A stretch of 64,000 nucleotides of DNA from Progne subis subis (lineage: Eukaryota > Chordata > Aves > Passeriformes > Hirundinidae). A model generated the notes under the pieces. It was not told where the DNA came from. It did no database searches and saw only the letters and a list, made by a program, of their open reading frames with translations. Every line of letters begins with the position of its first letter. Position 1 is the first letter of the stretch. Made by a program: the position numbers and the translations under genes. Shown piece by piece: positions 39,467 to 52,361 of this stretch. Location of the stretch: positions 2,449,001-2,513,000 of the forward strand of contig JAKJHU010000067.1 in NCBI GenBank assembly GCA_022316685.1, read 5' to 3'.

Positions 39467-40190
39467 TGTCTTGGTTTGGAAAAGACAGGTGTCTGCCAGG
39501 GAAAGCCAGAGCTTCCTTTGGAATGGAGAATGTAAACCCCCTCCCTCCAAATTATTATAATTTTGCAACAAAGGGCCTTCAGGCAAAGGGAATAGCAATA
39601 AGAATTCTTTACTAGGAATATTAAAAACACAAACATAGTAAAGCAAACAAACAATCAAAAAATCCTAGAGAACTAACAGAGTCAGAATACAACCTGACAC
39701 CCTGGTCAGGGTGTTGATAGTAGTCCAAATAAGTCCTCCTGAAATGACAGATGTGGTTCTGTTGGAGTAGAGATGATCCTGTAGGAAGGGTCCAGTGGTG
39801 GCAAGATGGGTCCATTCTTCCTCTGGAATCCTGTGGAAAACAAGCTGCCTTGGTGTTCTGAATCCCAGCTTTTATTTAGGTTTGAATGCTTGGCTCCACT
39901 GAGTGGAGCATCTCCCAATGAAATTATGTTCTTTTATCAGTCATGTGGTAAGCCTTAATGGTCCCGTTAACAGAAGATATTCCCCGAAGAGAGCATGGGT
40001 GGTGGAAGAGATAAGAACACTGCTCTATCTGGTTTTAACAGCTGGCCCATTAACAGAAGGGCTCCCCCTCCCCCCCCCCCCTCCCCCTCCCCAAGTTATG
40101 AGATAAAGAAAAAAAAACCACCTCTTCAACTGGTTTCAACAGATTGGGAATAGAATACATGCTTTTGGTTATATATTGCAACCCAAGACA
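39467..40190 (-). mobile_element. Solo ERV LTR inserted into a CR1 relic
   Basis: This 724-bp element is bounded by inverted ends, TGTCTTGGTTT on the left and AACCCAAGACA on the right, matching an LTR type that I recall from songbirds. It lies inside CR1 ORF2, so it is younger than that copy. The flanks CTAC (39463-39466) and CTAG (40191-40194) may be a 4-bp duplication with one mismatch. It contains a C-rich tract at 40063-40092. Orientation is inferred from the U5-like 'tgtcttggtttg...ttctttact' side on the left. No viral genes are present. Confidence 0.8.
40063..40092. repeat. C-rich tract within the LTR
   Basis: About 30 bases almost all C, broken by single T residues. The minus strand is a G-run sequence able in principle to form a G-quadruplex. 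Confidence 0.9.
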
Positions 40191-41110
40191 CTAGTAAAAC
40201 TGAAGAAATAAAGATTGGATGGGTGGACCACAAGGCAAATTAAAAACTCAAAAAACTATTATTTGACTCCATTCAAAGGGCAGAAATCATGGGTTTGAAG
40301 ACTTATTTTGTAGAGAGCTACAAATGTCATGCCTTGGGTAAATACTGGAACTAACACTGTTAATCTCTTCATCAACAGTTTCGAGTATGGGACGAAATAC
40401 ATCATCATTACATCTGTGAAGAAAGCCAAACTAGGGGGAATGGCTAGTGTGCTGGATATCAGGGCTGCCATTCAGAAGTACCTCAAAAAGATGGATGATT
40501 GGGTTAACAGAAACATTATGAATTCCAGCAAAGACAAAAGTGAAATCTTGCTACTCAGACAGAGCATTCTCTGACATCAGTGCAGGTTGGCAAAAGACTT
40601 TTGCAGAAAAGAACTGAGGGCCAAATGACAATTTAAAATTTAGTGCAAACAGATTGAGAGAACTGATAAGGTACTTCTCCTCAAGCCTGGAAGATGTATT
40701 TGTAATGCTGCCTGGAAGTTTCAGCATCCCCATGCAATGAAGACTGACAAACCCAAGAAAGTCTAAAAGTAAACCATTAATGCAGTGAGGGCTCCAGACC
40801 AAATTATGTACAAGGAAAGGCTGTAGAAATTTAGTTTGTTTAACTTTGAGAAGGGAAAGCTTGGGGAAAAATATTTATTGCAGCCTTCCCCTACCTAACA
40901 AAGTGATTATGGAGAGAATAAAAGCTGACATAATTCAGGTTTTCACAGTGGAAGCAACAGGCTGCAACAAAAAAAATTCTTACTGCATAGTGGGGAAAAA
41001 AATCACAGTGAGAGGAACAATAACATATTCAGACACGTTAATCATTCTTGGAAATTTAAAAAGTCCCTTTGGAAAAGTTCACGTGTACCTTGATCTAACT
41101 TGGAATCTGT
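40191..41110 (+). mobile_element. CR1 ORF2 relic, right part
   Basis: Continues the CR1 interrupted by the LTR. One frame gives KLGGMA, then AAIQKYLKKMDDWVNRN and SKDKSEIL. This matches the KLGGVAD ... AAIQRDLDRLEKWADRN ... KGKCKVL region of intact CR1 ORF2. Further right, about 40800-41100 resembles the GLFSLE...RL-F C-terminal part. Stops and frame shifts occur throughout, and divergence is high, so the insertion is old. The right boundary is approximate. Confidence 0.8.
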
Positions 41111-44100
41111 TTTTGCTTTGAAATGGAAGTTGAAATAAATCATGCCTTTAACCTTCATTTTCTGTAGTTTTGTCATAAGACTGAATTATAAGAATAGCAT
41201 GCAGAATCCAAAACAGGTCTACAAAATCAGGCAATTTATGCTAGAATGGAAATAGTATGGATTTGGTTGTCATTTTTGTGTTGGATTGGGTTTTTCAAAG
41301 CTATATACTATATGACTGTTGTATTTTTGCTACAGAATTGGTGAAATGCAGAAGGGTAAGACAATTGCACTGCCTTTAAATTCCCAGCCCAAGTTGGCTC
41401 TACCATCAAGAACAACACTGTATTTTCTCCAAGAGTTATTTTCCTATTTTTTTATCTCCATCAACTGGGACTACTCAGATTATAATGTGTTAGTATCAGA
41501 CTACTTATCTTCCTCCATTAATTTAGATAGGGTCCATATTATCCCGATTCACTTTTTGTTATTATCAGTCATGTGTCTCAGATTTCTGGATGCACTGGTT
41601 GAGGAGTTTTCCTGCAAGGCCTTTCAAGTTTTCAAGTCTCTCAAAACATTTGTAAAGGCACATTCAATTTCTGTCCTCTAGCCTTGACTTCTCAAAACAC
41701 CCTATCTTGCACAAGTACTAGCTCTGATTTAACAGAGTAAAAGTATTTGCATAATTCCATGAAATAATAACAACTTTTTGCTTACAAGCCTTCAGATTTT
41801 TCTTGCCATGACATGGCTTTTCCCTCAATGTCAAACCCCAATTGTCTTATGAGCCACTGTACAACTGTACTGTCAGCAAGATGCTGGTTCTTAGCCTTGA
41901 ATTCTTCACTGCTTCATCCTTCCTATTGGTCTCAGTGTAAAGAAATACATCTTGGTAAATCTGAATTTTTGAATGCTAAGTTTTAAAAAATGTGACATGC
42001 AAAGAAAGAGCTAAATTTAGAAGCAAGCAACATTACTGTGAGTACTATGCACAATCACACGTGAGGTGATTTTTGAGCTGGTTCTTTCCCTTTGTGCTGC
42101 TTCAAAAGTAACCTGGTGTATAATTTTACCTATGAAGATTATCATGTCCTTATTGAACCTATTTACAGAGAAAGCAAAGCTCAACATTCCTCAAAGAAAA
42201 AGAAAAAGAAGAAAAAAAAAAAAATCTATATGTATGTTGAGGTGACAACTGTATTTTTCAATCAGCAAATACAACTTAGCCCTAAAATGCGTCACATCAT
42301 ATTACCATCAGGCCAATAGACGTTTCTGAATAACTGTATGGTAAACTCAGTAAAGATTGCAAGACTATTTAGAATACCAATTACTCATGAAAGCTAGGAG
42401 CCATAGAGAAATAAGCAATAAATTGATAAATTATTAAAGGCATTAAGGCTAAACAGTAAAGTTAATGACAATTTCTATTCTAACACAGGGTATAATCTAA
42501 TAGTTGTCAAGTCCTATAAACTTTCCTATGCACAAGAAATCATTGCTCCTGTAAAGAGAAAATGATCCCTCTTCAGGTATTTACATCTGTATTTGATGTT
42601 GCTGAACTTATTTGAAGACCTTAAGGAGAAAATGAGTAGTAGAAAAGCTTCTTTTTAGGGACCTTAGCAAGAGGAGAATTTTACCCTAAAATATAGAAAA
42701 GTTATTTGAATGAGACAATGCATGAGAGGAAGGACTTATCAAGAGCTTTTAGCCCTGGGCATTGAAGATCTATATTATGATTTCATATGCCTTTATCTCT
42801 TACAGCAAAAAAAACAATATTGAAAGTCTGGAAATACAAACTAGTCCTACATTTTTTGGTCTCAAGACAACTGTGCTAAACCATCACAGGGGACATAATT
42901 TTATCTAAGTTTGTTATAAATCACCCAAGAAATAATACAATATCTTTGGACTTTGCTTGTTTGTTTACTTACATGCCTTCATTTTTATTTTTGTTTCAGT
43001 TAGAGAGAGAGAGGCTGTAAGCAGGAATAAAAAGAGAAATTGTATTTTCTTTTCCTAGTAACTTAAAAGCTGCCACAAAGCACTTGCCCACAAACTACCC
43101 CCCAGCAAATGGAGATGATCTGAAAACACTAAAGGAGACAATATGTTTCTTGTTATAGAAATTTCTTCAGGGAAAAGAGAAATATAAATTATTCAGAAAG
43201 TTCTGAAGGTTTGGAACAAGTTGTTATGAAACACGCATGACCATGAGACAGCAAATGTGTGTGCAGCAATTCTCAAATGCTATTTGTGCTACAATAAGTG
43301 AAAGGTCTACATTGAATGATGGTTGACTAAACAGATAAGTGGCTGAGGCCATTTGTCAAGGTAAAAAGTGTGTAAAATCACCTTTTCTTCATACTTAAGG
43401 AGAAATCATTTCAGTTGAAAGAGGAAGTATTTTGCTACACATTATTTAAATTAATTTTATTTGTGATTTTAAAGATTTGATGTCAAATATATGCTATCTG
43501 CTATAACAATGTGAAAATTTTCTCTGAGAAAGTATAAAAAATAAGTTTGCTATATTTAATGGTTATGCATAAAAATGTTCATGTTGTGCTTTAGGTAAGT
43601 AAAAAATATGAACGTTTATGTAAGTCTCCTGAATATTGTACTTATTGTAAAGATGCTAAATTGATGATGCATTCATTAATAAGTATTCTATCTTCCTTTG
43701 CATTTCATCCAAAATTATTATCTATTTAATCACAATATATATTAAAATCTTCTGGGTACGTGAGAAGCAAGCAGAGGTTCTTGAATTGTCTGCACAAAGG
43801 CCGCCTTGATTCTGAGAATCATTTTGACTCATTGTTATTTTAAGGATTGTCTCATTTTTATTCATTTAATATGATAGTTTGAGGTGTCATTTCTCTGTGG
43901 AAGAAAATTGTGTAAAGAATGGGGTCCTTTTCTTGGGTGCAGATTATGAGCTTAATGAATTCTATATACCATATACTATATGCTATTTCTACACTCTAAA
44001 GTAAAATGAATGGGCAGCATGCAACTCTTTTGTGGAAAACCAGTGATACAGGTACAATAAATGTTTGTTGAAAAATAGCAGTCAGTATAATGCAACTGTT

Positions 44101-46146
44101 TATTAAAAAAGTTAATGTTTGCAGCAAACACTACTAAGTTTAGGGAATCAAAAAACAATAACTTGTCACTTCCAGAGAGGGTTGTAATATGATAAATTGT
44201 CAAGAAAAAAAACAGTTCGATCATCACTGTTGCCTGCCAAGGACGTAGTTTATCAATGTCACTACTATAATCACAAAATGACTACAGAAATTATATTCAC
44301 ACTTGTTTCTAAAAAGCTTGTATGTGATGGCAAATAATGGAAGCTTCTCTTGAGGGCTGTCTAACAAATTATCCAGAAAGTATTCGAAAGGATGATTTTA
44401 AATCAAAGATGCCATGTTAGAATAATGCTGACATTCTTCCTTCTTTACCTTTTTTTCTTTCATAACATTTTTCTAAGAAACAAGCTTTTGGGTTGTGTTT
44501 AGAAAATAAATCTAAGTATGTATATGTTCTACCCCTTCTGTTTTCCCCCAGTTTTTCTTTTTCATAATATATGTCTCTTACAAAACCCTAGGTAACTAAG
44601 ATAAAATAGACTAAATTAAACTTAAAAAAAAAAAAAAATCAGAAAAAGTCATAATTTGGACTACATATATAGTGTACTCTGTCCAGTGCTTCAATAAAAA
44701 TAATGTGGAATTTTCTTTCAACATTTTTGTCATAGATTTAGATTCTGAGAATTATCTTCTATGATTCTGAATAAGAGTTAAGAAATGAAAAATAATATTC
44801 ACTGTCTTTTGAATGTAATAATTTAAATATTTTCTTTCATCTATTATTAGACAGCTGCAGACTGAGTCACAAGTATGTTATACTTACTTCAACATTCCAG
44901 TCCTATCTTTATCTCAGAACGGTGCCTGATGGCATATTGCATTAGCAGTTAAATTGCTTAAATGTAAGGTTTGATTCAAGATTCTCTAAAAATATTAATT
45001 ATTTCAAATTTTATATTTATAATATGTATTTAAATCATATTAGCATAAAAAATTCCATATATCTTACATCTTAAAACATAGATTAAATTGTTCATCAGAG
45101 TAATTTCTCTATACATGCAAAATTGTTATATTGCAAAGGGATGGTGAGAATAGTTTATAGTTGAAGAAAAAGCACAATCCTGAAAATATTCTATAGCACT
45201 CAATATAACTAGTAAGATAGCTAGCGCATCTCTGGGACCATAAATCAATTTTGCTAACTTTCCTTTCTTTAGATTCTGACATATTTGTTAATCAATAGTA
45301 GAGTTCTTGATTATTCTAAGACATTTCAAATTGTAGTTAATACCTGTGTTCAGGCCAAATTTTGTTCTGAGGTGCTGAGCTGACATGATTTTTCACTTTC
45401 ATTAACTGTCTTGGCCAACTACTCCAGTGATTAAAGTAGGTGCTCAGATACTTAGCTCCTAAAGAAATCCCTCAGATATAGGCCTGGAGACAGATGGAGA
45501 ACTGAAAAGATAATTAACAGTGCCTAAACTTATTTTGAATGTCCAACTTTAAGAAAATTTAAAATTTTAGGAGTGTAATTCAGCTGTCCACACATTGATG
45601 CCTTGTGGGTTTTGAGATGACAAAGAATATTGCAACTCAACTCCATCTTCATCCCAGAAAACATGTCCTCTGTCATGTCTAATAGACAGTGGGTATCTTT
45701 GCTATCCCAAAGCACATTTTGTGATTCCAGACATCTAGGTATTGACTCAAACACTCCAAGCATTAATATGCTCATAAGGTATGTATTCTATTGTTCAAAC
45801 AGAATACATGTTTCATGATCAAAACAAGATCATGTCTGTGCTTTGGGTATTTTTTGGTTTTTATGTATGAGAAATAGATTCTCCAGTCATCAGCTCATAT
45901 GGAAAAACATGAGACAAGAGATATGAAAAAAGATAATAAATGAGAGAAGGAAAAATACTACTTACTCAAATGAACTTTCCCTTTCCATTTTGTTTTCCTC
46001 ATTAATACCATCATGAAATTCTAATTGTTTTGTATCCACGGTGATTTTGTCAATTTACTGTTTTGAGTAAACTTCATAGAAACTGTTTGCCAATCAAATA
46101 TTAGCTACATTGCCTAGAGGGCAAAACAAACACTAAATAAAACATG

Positions 46147-46187
46147 CCCCCCCCCCCCCCCCCTTTTTCTTTTTTTTTTTTTTTTTC
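46147..46187. repeat. C17 then T-rich pyrimidine tract
   Basis: Seventeen consecutive C followed by T runs broken by single C. It is a pure-pyrimidine tract of about 40 bp. Confidence 0.95.
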
Positions 46188-47874
46188 CCCTCAATAAAAT
46201 ATCTGCGAGGAGTGGTATAATGCTTGACATTTTGATGCTTGGGCCAGCATAAGAGCAGTAAGTACAATAACACTTTTTCCATTAGAAATGTCTCTACTAA
46301 AACAGCTATTACTCTGGCAAACAATGTCAATGAAAAATAATTTGATGTAGTTATCTGTGGGAGGGCATCTAGCATTAGTGAAGAATCCTTAAGAGTGTCA
46401 CTCTAACCTTTTATTTTTGCCTGCTTCTCCAGTTGGTCCTTTGTCACATCACTGTTGGAATGTCTAGGCCTATGTTACTGATAGTCAGATAAGACAATGA
46501 AATATCTTACTTGTCTGAATCTGTTCATAGAAGGTTAATAAAACATCACTGTTCTCAGCAGGTATTTCTCTTTATTACTTGTCATGAGCTTCACTTACCA
46601 AAATTATTGGGATATTTATTAATAGCATGGCAGTTTTAAGGCCATCTTGAAATGAATTTGTATTTTAGTGTGAATCACTGGAAACTATGGTAACTTTCTG
46701 AATATGAATACCATAATTCAACACAATATATAATCTAGTTAGTTGGTTTGTAATAGCTGCAGACTGCTATAAGCAATTCACAGGTGAAATCAGGGCAGAA
46801 AGAGTATGGCACTGATTTTCAGCAAGTGCTCTAAGATCATGGCTTTCAGTCTAGCAGACTTACTAAGGTGGTTGCCACACACTAATTACGTGATTGATAT
46901 GATCTTCAAAAAAAGTATCAGAATTTGGAATTACTCCAGGGTCATAACCATTATATAAGAGATAAAGAGAACAAAATAAATCGCTGCAGATTACACCTGA
47001 GGCCTTTTTCATTAGTAAGCTAATCAATACCAGCTTGCAGAATCAGCGCAGGAACAAAAACACAAAAAATCTTCACTTCCCTTGAGAGGGAAGGATCCTG
47101 CAAAAGTCAGGGCTTGAAAAATAAAATGATAACATTGTAATTGGAAAAAAACCACAAACCCTCACATCAAAGTATTCTTTTCTAAAATCTGATTTCATTT
47201 TGTTCTGTCCATTACTCCTCGTATTGCTTTCCAATTCTACCTTGCCCCAGCACTAAAGAGGAAATTTCCCCTCTGGAAGGTTTTTATCTTTTATGAACAA
47301 CATCAGAACTCTTTTTGGTATTTTTCCTCTGAGGGTAAGAAGTATATAAACCAAAGATCATTTTGTTTTCCACTCTGACTGTATTACTACACTTGAGGGG
47401 AAATTTGTCTTTATAAAAGGGTTTATGACATTTCAGTGCAATGCAGTATGGTAACATTTGATAACTTTCATTTGGTTTTATTGCTCTTCCTTTTGCATCA
47501 GATTTATGTGTTCTTCATGGAGTTGTGAAAAGACAGGAAAATGTTAATTTTTATCCCTGGATTTTCTTTTCCAAAATATAACAGAAAAATGTGAAATTTC
47601 AAAAATCTTATGATTTTTTTCTATCTATACATCTTCTCAGTCCAGGATTCCTCCTTTTAATTCCTTGATTTTCTGACACCTGTTGTAAAAATAAGAGCTT
47701 TCTAAATTGAAAGCTAAGGTGTAAGCTAAGAGTAAAGAAACTAGGCATAAAAAATATTATTCAAAGATAATAGTGAACTACAGTTTTCTTTTAAAATATT
47801 AAACAAGTTTTACATCATTCTGTCCACAAAGCTTATGTAGTTGGAAAATCATTTTACAGGAAGACCTTTAAAGT

Positions 47875-47977
47875 AAAAAAAAAAAAAAAAAAAAAATTTG
47901 GGCTTTGGTTTTTTTGGGTTTTTTTGGGGTTTTTTGGTTTGTTTTTGGTTTTTTTTGTTTTGTTTTGGGTTTTTTTG
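47875..47977 (+). repeat. A22 followed by G/T-rich tract
   Basis: A22 (47875-47896) switches abruptly to units of ggg, gggg and runs of T. This is not a telomeric TTAGGG array, since no A occurs within units. Several GGG runs are spaced by 6-7 T. Confidence 0.9.
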
Positions 47978-48884
47978 CATAAGATATTAAATTATTACTT
48001 TTTTATTTATATTGCCCTATTTTTATTGGAATATCTGTCATTATTATATGTCAGTAAACTGCAAGCAGCTTTTAGTACTTAAAGCTTTCCTTAATTTTGT
48101 CTTGGAATACAGTATTTTTATTGATATTTGCACTGAAGAGGCCTAGTGTAGTACTTACAAAAGTCATCAAAATACAGGATAAGATTCTTAGAATGATTCC
48201 CTAAATTCTTAGAGGCTTTTTGGATAGAAATCACTTCTAGTTTCGATTAAAATAATATTGTAACATATCTGAATGAGTGACTGTGTCACAAATTACTCTT
48301 ACTTAATTGCAGTGAATATATGTCTCACTCTTCTCCACTGAATTTAGAAATAGGGGTTTTTTTTGTTGCATATGTTTTACATGCTTTTTAAAAATATATT
48401 TTTACAGGAAAAGACAGGTCTTTCTTAATATTTCAGGTTTATCATCCTGTACCGCTGCTGTAATTTCTTCTCTGGCAGAAGTGGTAAAAACATTCAAAAG
48501 AGATTTCTCAGTGGCTTTCATTATGAAAACCACAACCATCTGTATGAGTAGAAAATCCCAGAGTGCATCATATCAAGCAATGTCTCAGTGTGCAATTCAC
48601 CAATCTGGAAACACCATAGATTGAGTTACATTCATAAATGAGCTTGAAGACCTGCAGGCAGTTTTGACGGCTATCTCTAGATGATAATTCAGATACTACA
48701 GTGATGGTGCTCATGCTACAATGGAAAGTGAAGTTTTGGATTTTCTCTTTAGTTTATGATTATTGCTTCATTTGAATAAGTTATTTTGTGTAAAGTATAC
48801 TCTTTTATTGCAAAACAAAACAAGCTAGATTAAACAACCCAGGAAGAATACTCTACAGGTCTAGAAATTATGTTAGCAAACAGA

Positions 48885-48946
48885 ATCAGTATCCTGAGAC
48901 AGAGATGTCTCAGGATAATCTCAATTCTGAGATTATAATTACTGAT
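48885..48946. repeat. Multi-branch inverted repeat, possible three-way junction
   Basis: ATCAGT (48885-48890) pairs with ACTGAT (48941-48946). Inside lie two adjacent hairpins. The first is ATCCTGAGACA (48891-48901), loop GAGA, TGTCTCAGGAT (48906-48916). The second is AATCTCA (48917-48923), loop ATTC, TGAGATT (48928-48934). All arms are exact complements. Function is unknown; it may be a mutational product or the core of a structured RNA. Confidence 0.85.
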
Positions 48947-49798
48947 GTAAATATTACAGGTGTTTCTGGGAAAGCTCCTTTGAGGTCTTCTACATCATTT
49001 TTTTTGCTGTAAAGTATACTGTGATTTTATGTTTTCTGCAGGCGTCATCTTGCCAGACTAGCATTTACACCACACAGAGAAAACAGATTGTCATGCTGTA
49101 TAGATTGTGTCATTGCTAAACACTAATTTCCCACAGCTTAAAGAGAACAAAGTTGGGGTTAGTGACAAGATTTGTTCCATTTTTTATTCTTTAGCTAGAG
49201 CACAGCTAATATTGATCTTCTACTTTTCAAAATATCTTTTTAAATAGAGTTTCCTGCTTCTTAGCTTTAGAGCATGGGGACATTATTTAAGGGAAACTAT
49301 ATAGGCTCAGGCATTCATAGTCATTCTGATTGCCTTGAAAAAATAGGTTTCAAAACTTTGTAGAAGGTACTGGTTAAAAATTCTGTCTGACAAAGAGATT
49401 TTTGAGGGAATAATTTCCTTAGTATGAAGAAACATGAATTTCAGAGGAAGATAGCCGAGAAAATTTAAGTGATACCTTGAGTAACTCCAAGGATAGTTAA
49501 GAAACATTTTTTTTCCCTCCCAGTGCAGTTTGTAATAACTGATTAAATTACTGAGTAAGACATTCAGAAATGGAAATTCTAATGATTTAAAAGAAAGTAA
49601 TTTTAGAAGAATATTCAGTGCTATTGTTAACAGAAGTATTTTTAGGTCCAAGTTCTGCTTGCTCTTGTTTCCTGTTGATTTAATATGAATGCAGCGTAGG
49701 CCCTTAAGCTGATTTCAGTGCAGATGCAAAACAGATATGATATTAATTTTTTTTACTTTTCCCATTAGAATTTCTTTTCTGTAGTCCTCATGTATATT

Positions 49799-49822
49799 AA
49801 AAAAAAAAAAAAAAAAAAAAAA
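49799..49822. repeat. A24 homopolymer
   Basis: Uninterrupted A run with no element recognised beside it. Confidence 0.95.
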
Positions 49823-50222
49823 GGGACGGTGAATACCACCATCTGTCACTCAGAGTACTCTCAGTCATCAGCTGTGCAAGGAGTTAATGGTTAACTATTA
49901 GGACAGTCTTTGAGAAGTGTAATTAAAAGGATGTACATAAGATGTTTTAGGAGATGTCATCCTAGGAAATGCTGTTCTGGTGTAATTTGGAGAAAAATGA
50001 AAACACACAGAAATAAATTTATTAGTCACTCTAATTTACAGTAATTCTTTTTTTAGCTGTTTTTAATAAACAATTTCAGTAACATGACAAGAGACTCTTT
50101 ACCTTTACATTCTATTTCTTTCTCTAATATTGACAGCTCAAAATATAGACAGTTTTAACTATGTGAGCTAGCATGAAGGATGCTTTCAAATCAGAAAATA
50201 TCTTTCACCTTATGTGTGAAAA

Positions 50223-50256
50223 CAGTCATGAAGATTTTCATGACTGAATATTCAGT
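50223..50256. repeat. Hairpin overlapping a 14-bp palindrome
   Basis: CAGTCATGAA (50223-50232), loop GATT, then the exact complement TTCATGACTG (50237-50246). The last bases also begin ACTGAATATTCAGT (50243-50256), a perfect 14-bp palindrome. Confidence 0.9.
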
Positions 50257-50398
50257 TTGAGAGTATTATTCTGCTCCTGCAAATACACCTGTGACTCTTT
50301 ATGGACAATAAATATATTTTAAAGAAAAGCAGATTAATTAAAAATAATTTATTCCAAATGATAACTTTATGAGAAGGTTTGTGGGGTTGTTTTTTGTT

Positions 50399-50401
<3 letters not shown>

Positions 50402-50445
<44 letters not shown>

Positions 50446-50545
50446 GTTGGTTGGTTGGTTCATTGGTTAGGGTTTTTTGTTTGTTTGTTTGTTTCGGGGG
50501 TGGGTTTTTTTGTTGTTTTTTCTTCATTTGTTTGTTTGTTTAATT
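50402..50545 (+). repeat. T43 followed by GGTT/GTTT tract
   Basis: T43 (50402-50444) passes into four ggtt units, then gttt repeats and other T/G text. It is the same composition class as 18100-18297. Confidence 0.95.
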
Positions 50546-51800
50546 TATTTGAAAAATACCTAATTAAAACACTTACAGAATGAGTGTACATACACAAAAC
50601 TTTTCATAGTCTAATTGAGAGAAAACATAAGATAAACAGATTAAATATAATCAACTAAAATAAATCTGAAAATGTTCAAGTAACTTCTTGTGAAATAGAC
50701 TGTTATTTAGATTACATTAAAGAAGAAAGGACAGGGATTTACATTCACAACATTGACAAAAATACACTCAACATATTTTCCCTGCAAAAGATTAGCCATG
50801 GGATATTTTTCAGGAAAAACAAACATCCAGAATCAAACATGGTCTTAGCCTTGATAATGCCTTCCCTTGTTCTAACAAAGTTGCTTGGGTATAAAGCACT
50901 GCATGGTCCAATCCTGTTGCTACTGACATACATAGAAGGTAACCCACTGACCACAAAGAAGTTAGGATTTAGGTGATTATATTAGTTAGAGACACTTTCT
51001 TTTCAATGAACACATGCTAAATTATGAAAGTTAAAAGAAAAACAAAAAAAGCTACATGTTACGCTGCATATTCTCTTTGGAAAGTTTAAATCATATGCTA
51101 AGCTGTGGGAAGTGTTCTTTGAGCAGTAACATCCAGCTATTTTGCATATTCCAGGGGTGCAGTGCTGGCAGACTCCAAATTGCCTCTAGCTCTGTCATAT
51201 GTTAAGCAAGCTTATAGGTTGGTTTATGTTTTTAGGTGCTATAGGCATGATTCTGATCCTATTTGTACTGGTTTTTATTCTTGAAACAGTTCCACTATCT
51301 GCAATGGAATTACTATTCTTTTTGTACTGTATATAAGAAAGGGTATTCAGCCCTTATATTTAATCTAACTTTTTCTTTTACATTAAGACATATGCATTTT
51401 GACATATATTTGAAATCCAACTTCACAATTTATTTGAAAGTTTTACAAACCTTAGGCTAACCCTGTAGTGTTTTCTCCCATTCATGACAGTTAATACAGA
51501 TCCCAATATGTGTGGTTTTTTTGTTTTTTTTTTTGTTTTGTTTTTTTTCTTGTTCACATCTGCTTTTAATTTATTTTGGAAAAGCATTAGGAAAAAAATG
51601 TAAAGTTCTTGTTTTAAGGGAACTTGTGGGTTTTTTCAGAGCAGATGATTGCACATTGCTTAATTTTCTGAGGTGGATTCTTCTTATTCTTCTTGTATTT
51701 TTTAGCACCATTGTCATCTAGTTAGATCCATGGTTCTTTTATATTGAGATGCAGGGTGTGTGTTTCAAGATAGCACCCTGATGAAGAACTCATTTAGTAA

Positions 51801-52361
51801 TGTTATAAATGAAATAGACCAAATTAGTAAAAGTCAAAATTTAGAATTTTATTGGAGAGACAAAATGACAGTCTCAGGTAGCCACAATTAAAAGGACAGC
51901 ATCGAGCCCGGGATCGGTGCCGGGTGAACAAGATGACACACTCTGTCAGTATGTCACCTCCCCAAGTTCACATTTTGGGACTGAAGCAGTCCCCTTTATA
52001 CCCTGGATCGCAGAGAGGAGTCGAAGCTTCCACTTCGTCTTTGTTCTCGCTGCTTCATTGACTATTCATGTTCGGGTCTAGGAGTCTTGAATGGTTTTTC
52101 CGGGGTTAACAATGACCTTTATGGTTGAGCCCAGGTGTGTCGCAGATATGGTAATGTCCAGAAGAGTCCGACGAGATATGAGGAGATATGATAATGTCTG
52201 GAGGAAGCAGGTGAGCTGCCTCTCTGATAGAATCAGTGAATCTTGATTAGCTTATCTGTTCCTCCGGGGGCTTTTTGTGTTCCTTTTCGGGTTTTCCTGG
52301 CAGTGGCATGCTGCTGAAATTCCTTTCTCGTCCTGGTGTCCCAGCTGGGGATTTTTGCTGC
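51801..52361 (-). mobile_element. Solo ERV LTR
   Basis: A GC-rich block with LTR architecture on the minus strand. It has a U3-like region, a TATA box GGTATAAAGG (plus-strand tttata at 51995-52000), then AATAAA about 145 bp downstream (plus-strand tttatt at 51848-51853) and an AT-rich U5 ending TTTATAACA at 51801. The flanks TAGTAA (51795-51800) and TAGTAG (52362-52367) could be a 6-bp duplication. However, the right edge would then lack the canonical TG, so this boundary is uncertain. No viral genes are seen. Confidence 0.65.

Larger units (their letters stand above)
41111..51800. other. Long AT-rich non-coding stretch
   Basis: More than 10 kb with no supported gene. Contents are an A-rich patch (about 42185-42224), an A run near 44623-44638, C17 plus T-rich (46147-46187), A22 plus G/T tract (47875-47977), a multi-branch inverted repeat (48885-48946), A24 (49799-49822), nested palindromes (50223-50256) and T43 plus G/T tract (50402-50545). 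Confidence 0.55.

Noticed and set aside
47897..47977. Interstitial telomere-like array
   Set aside because: The units are T runs and GGG runs without the A of TTAGGG, so this is a simple G/T tract.
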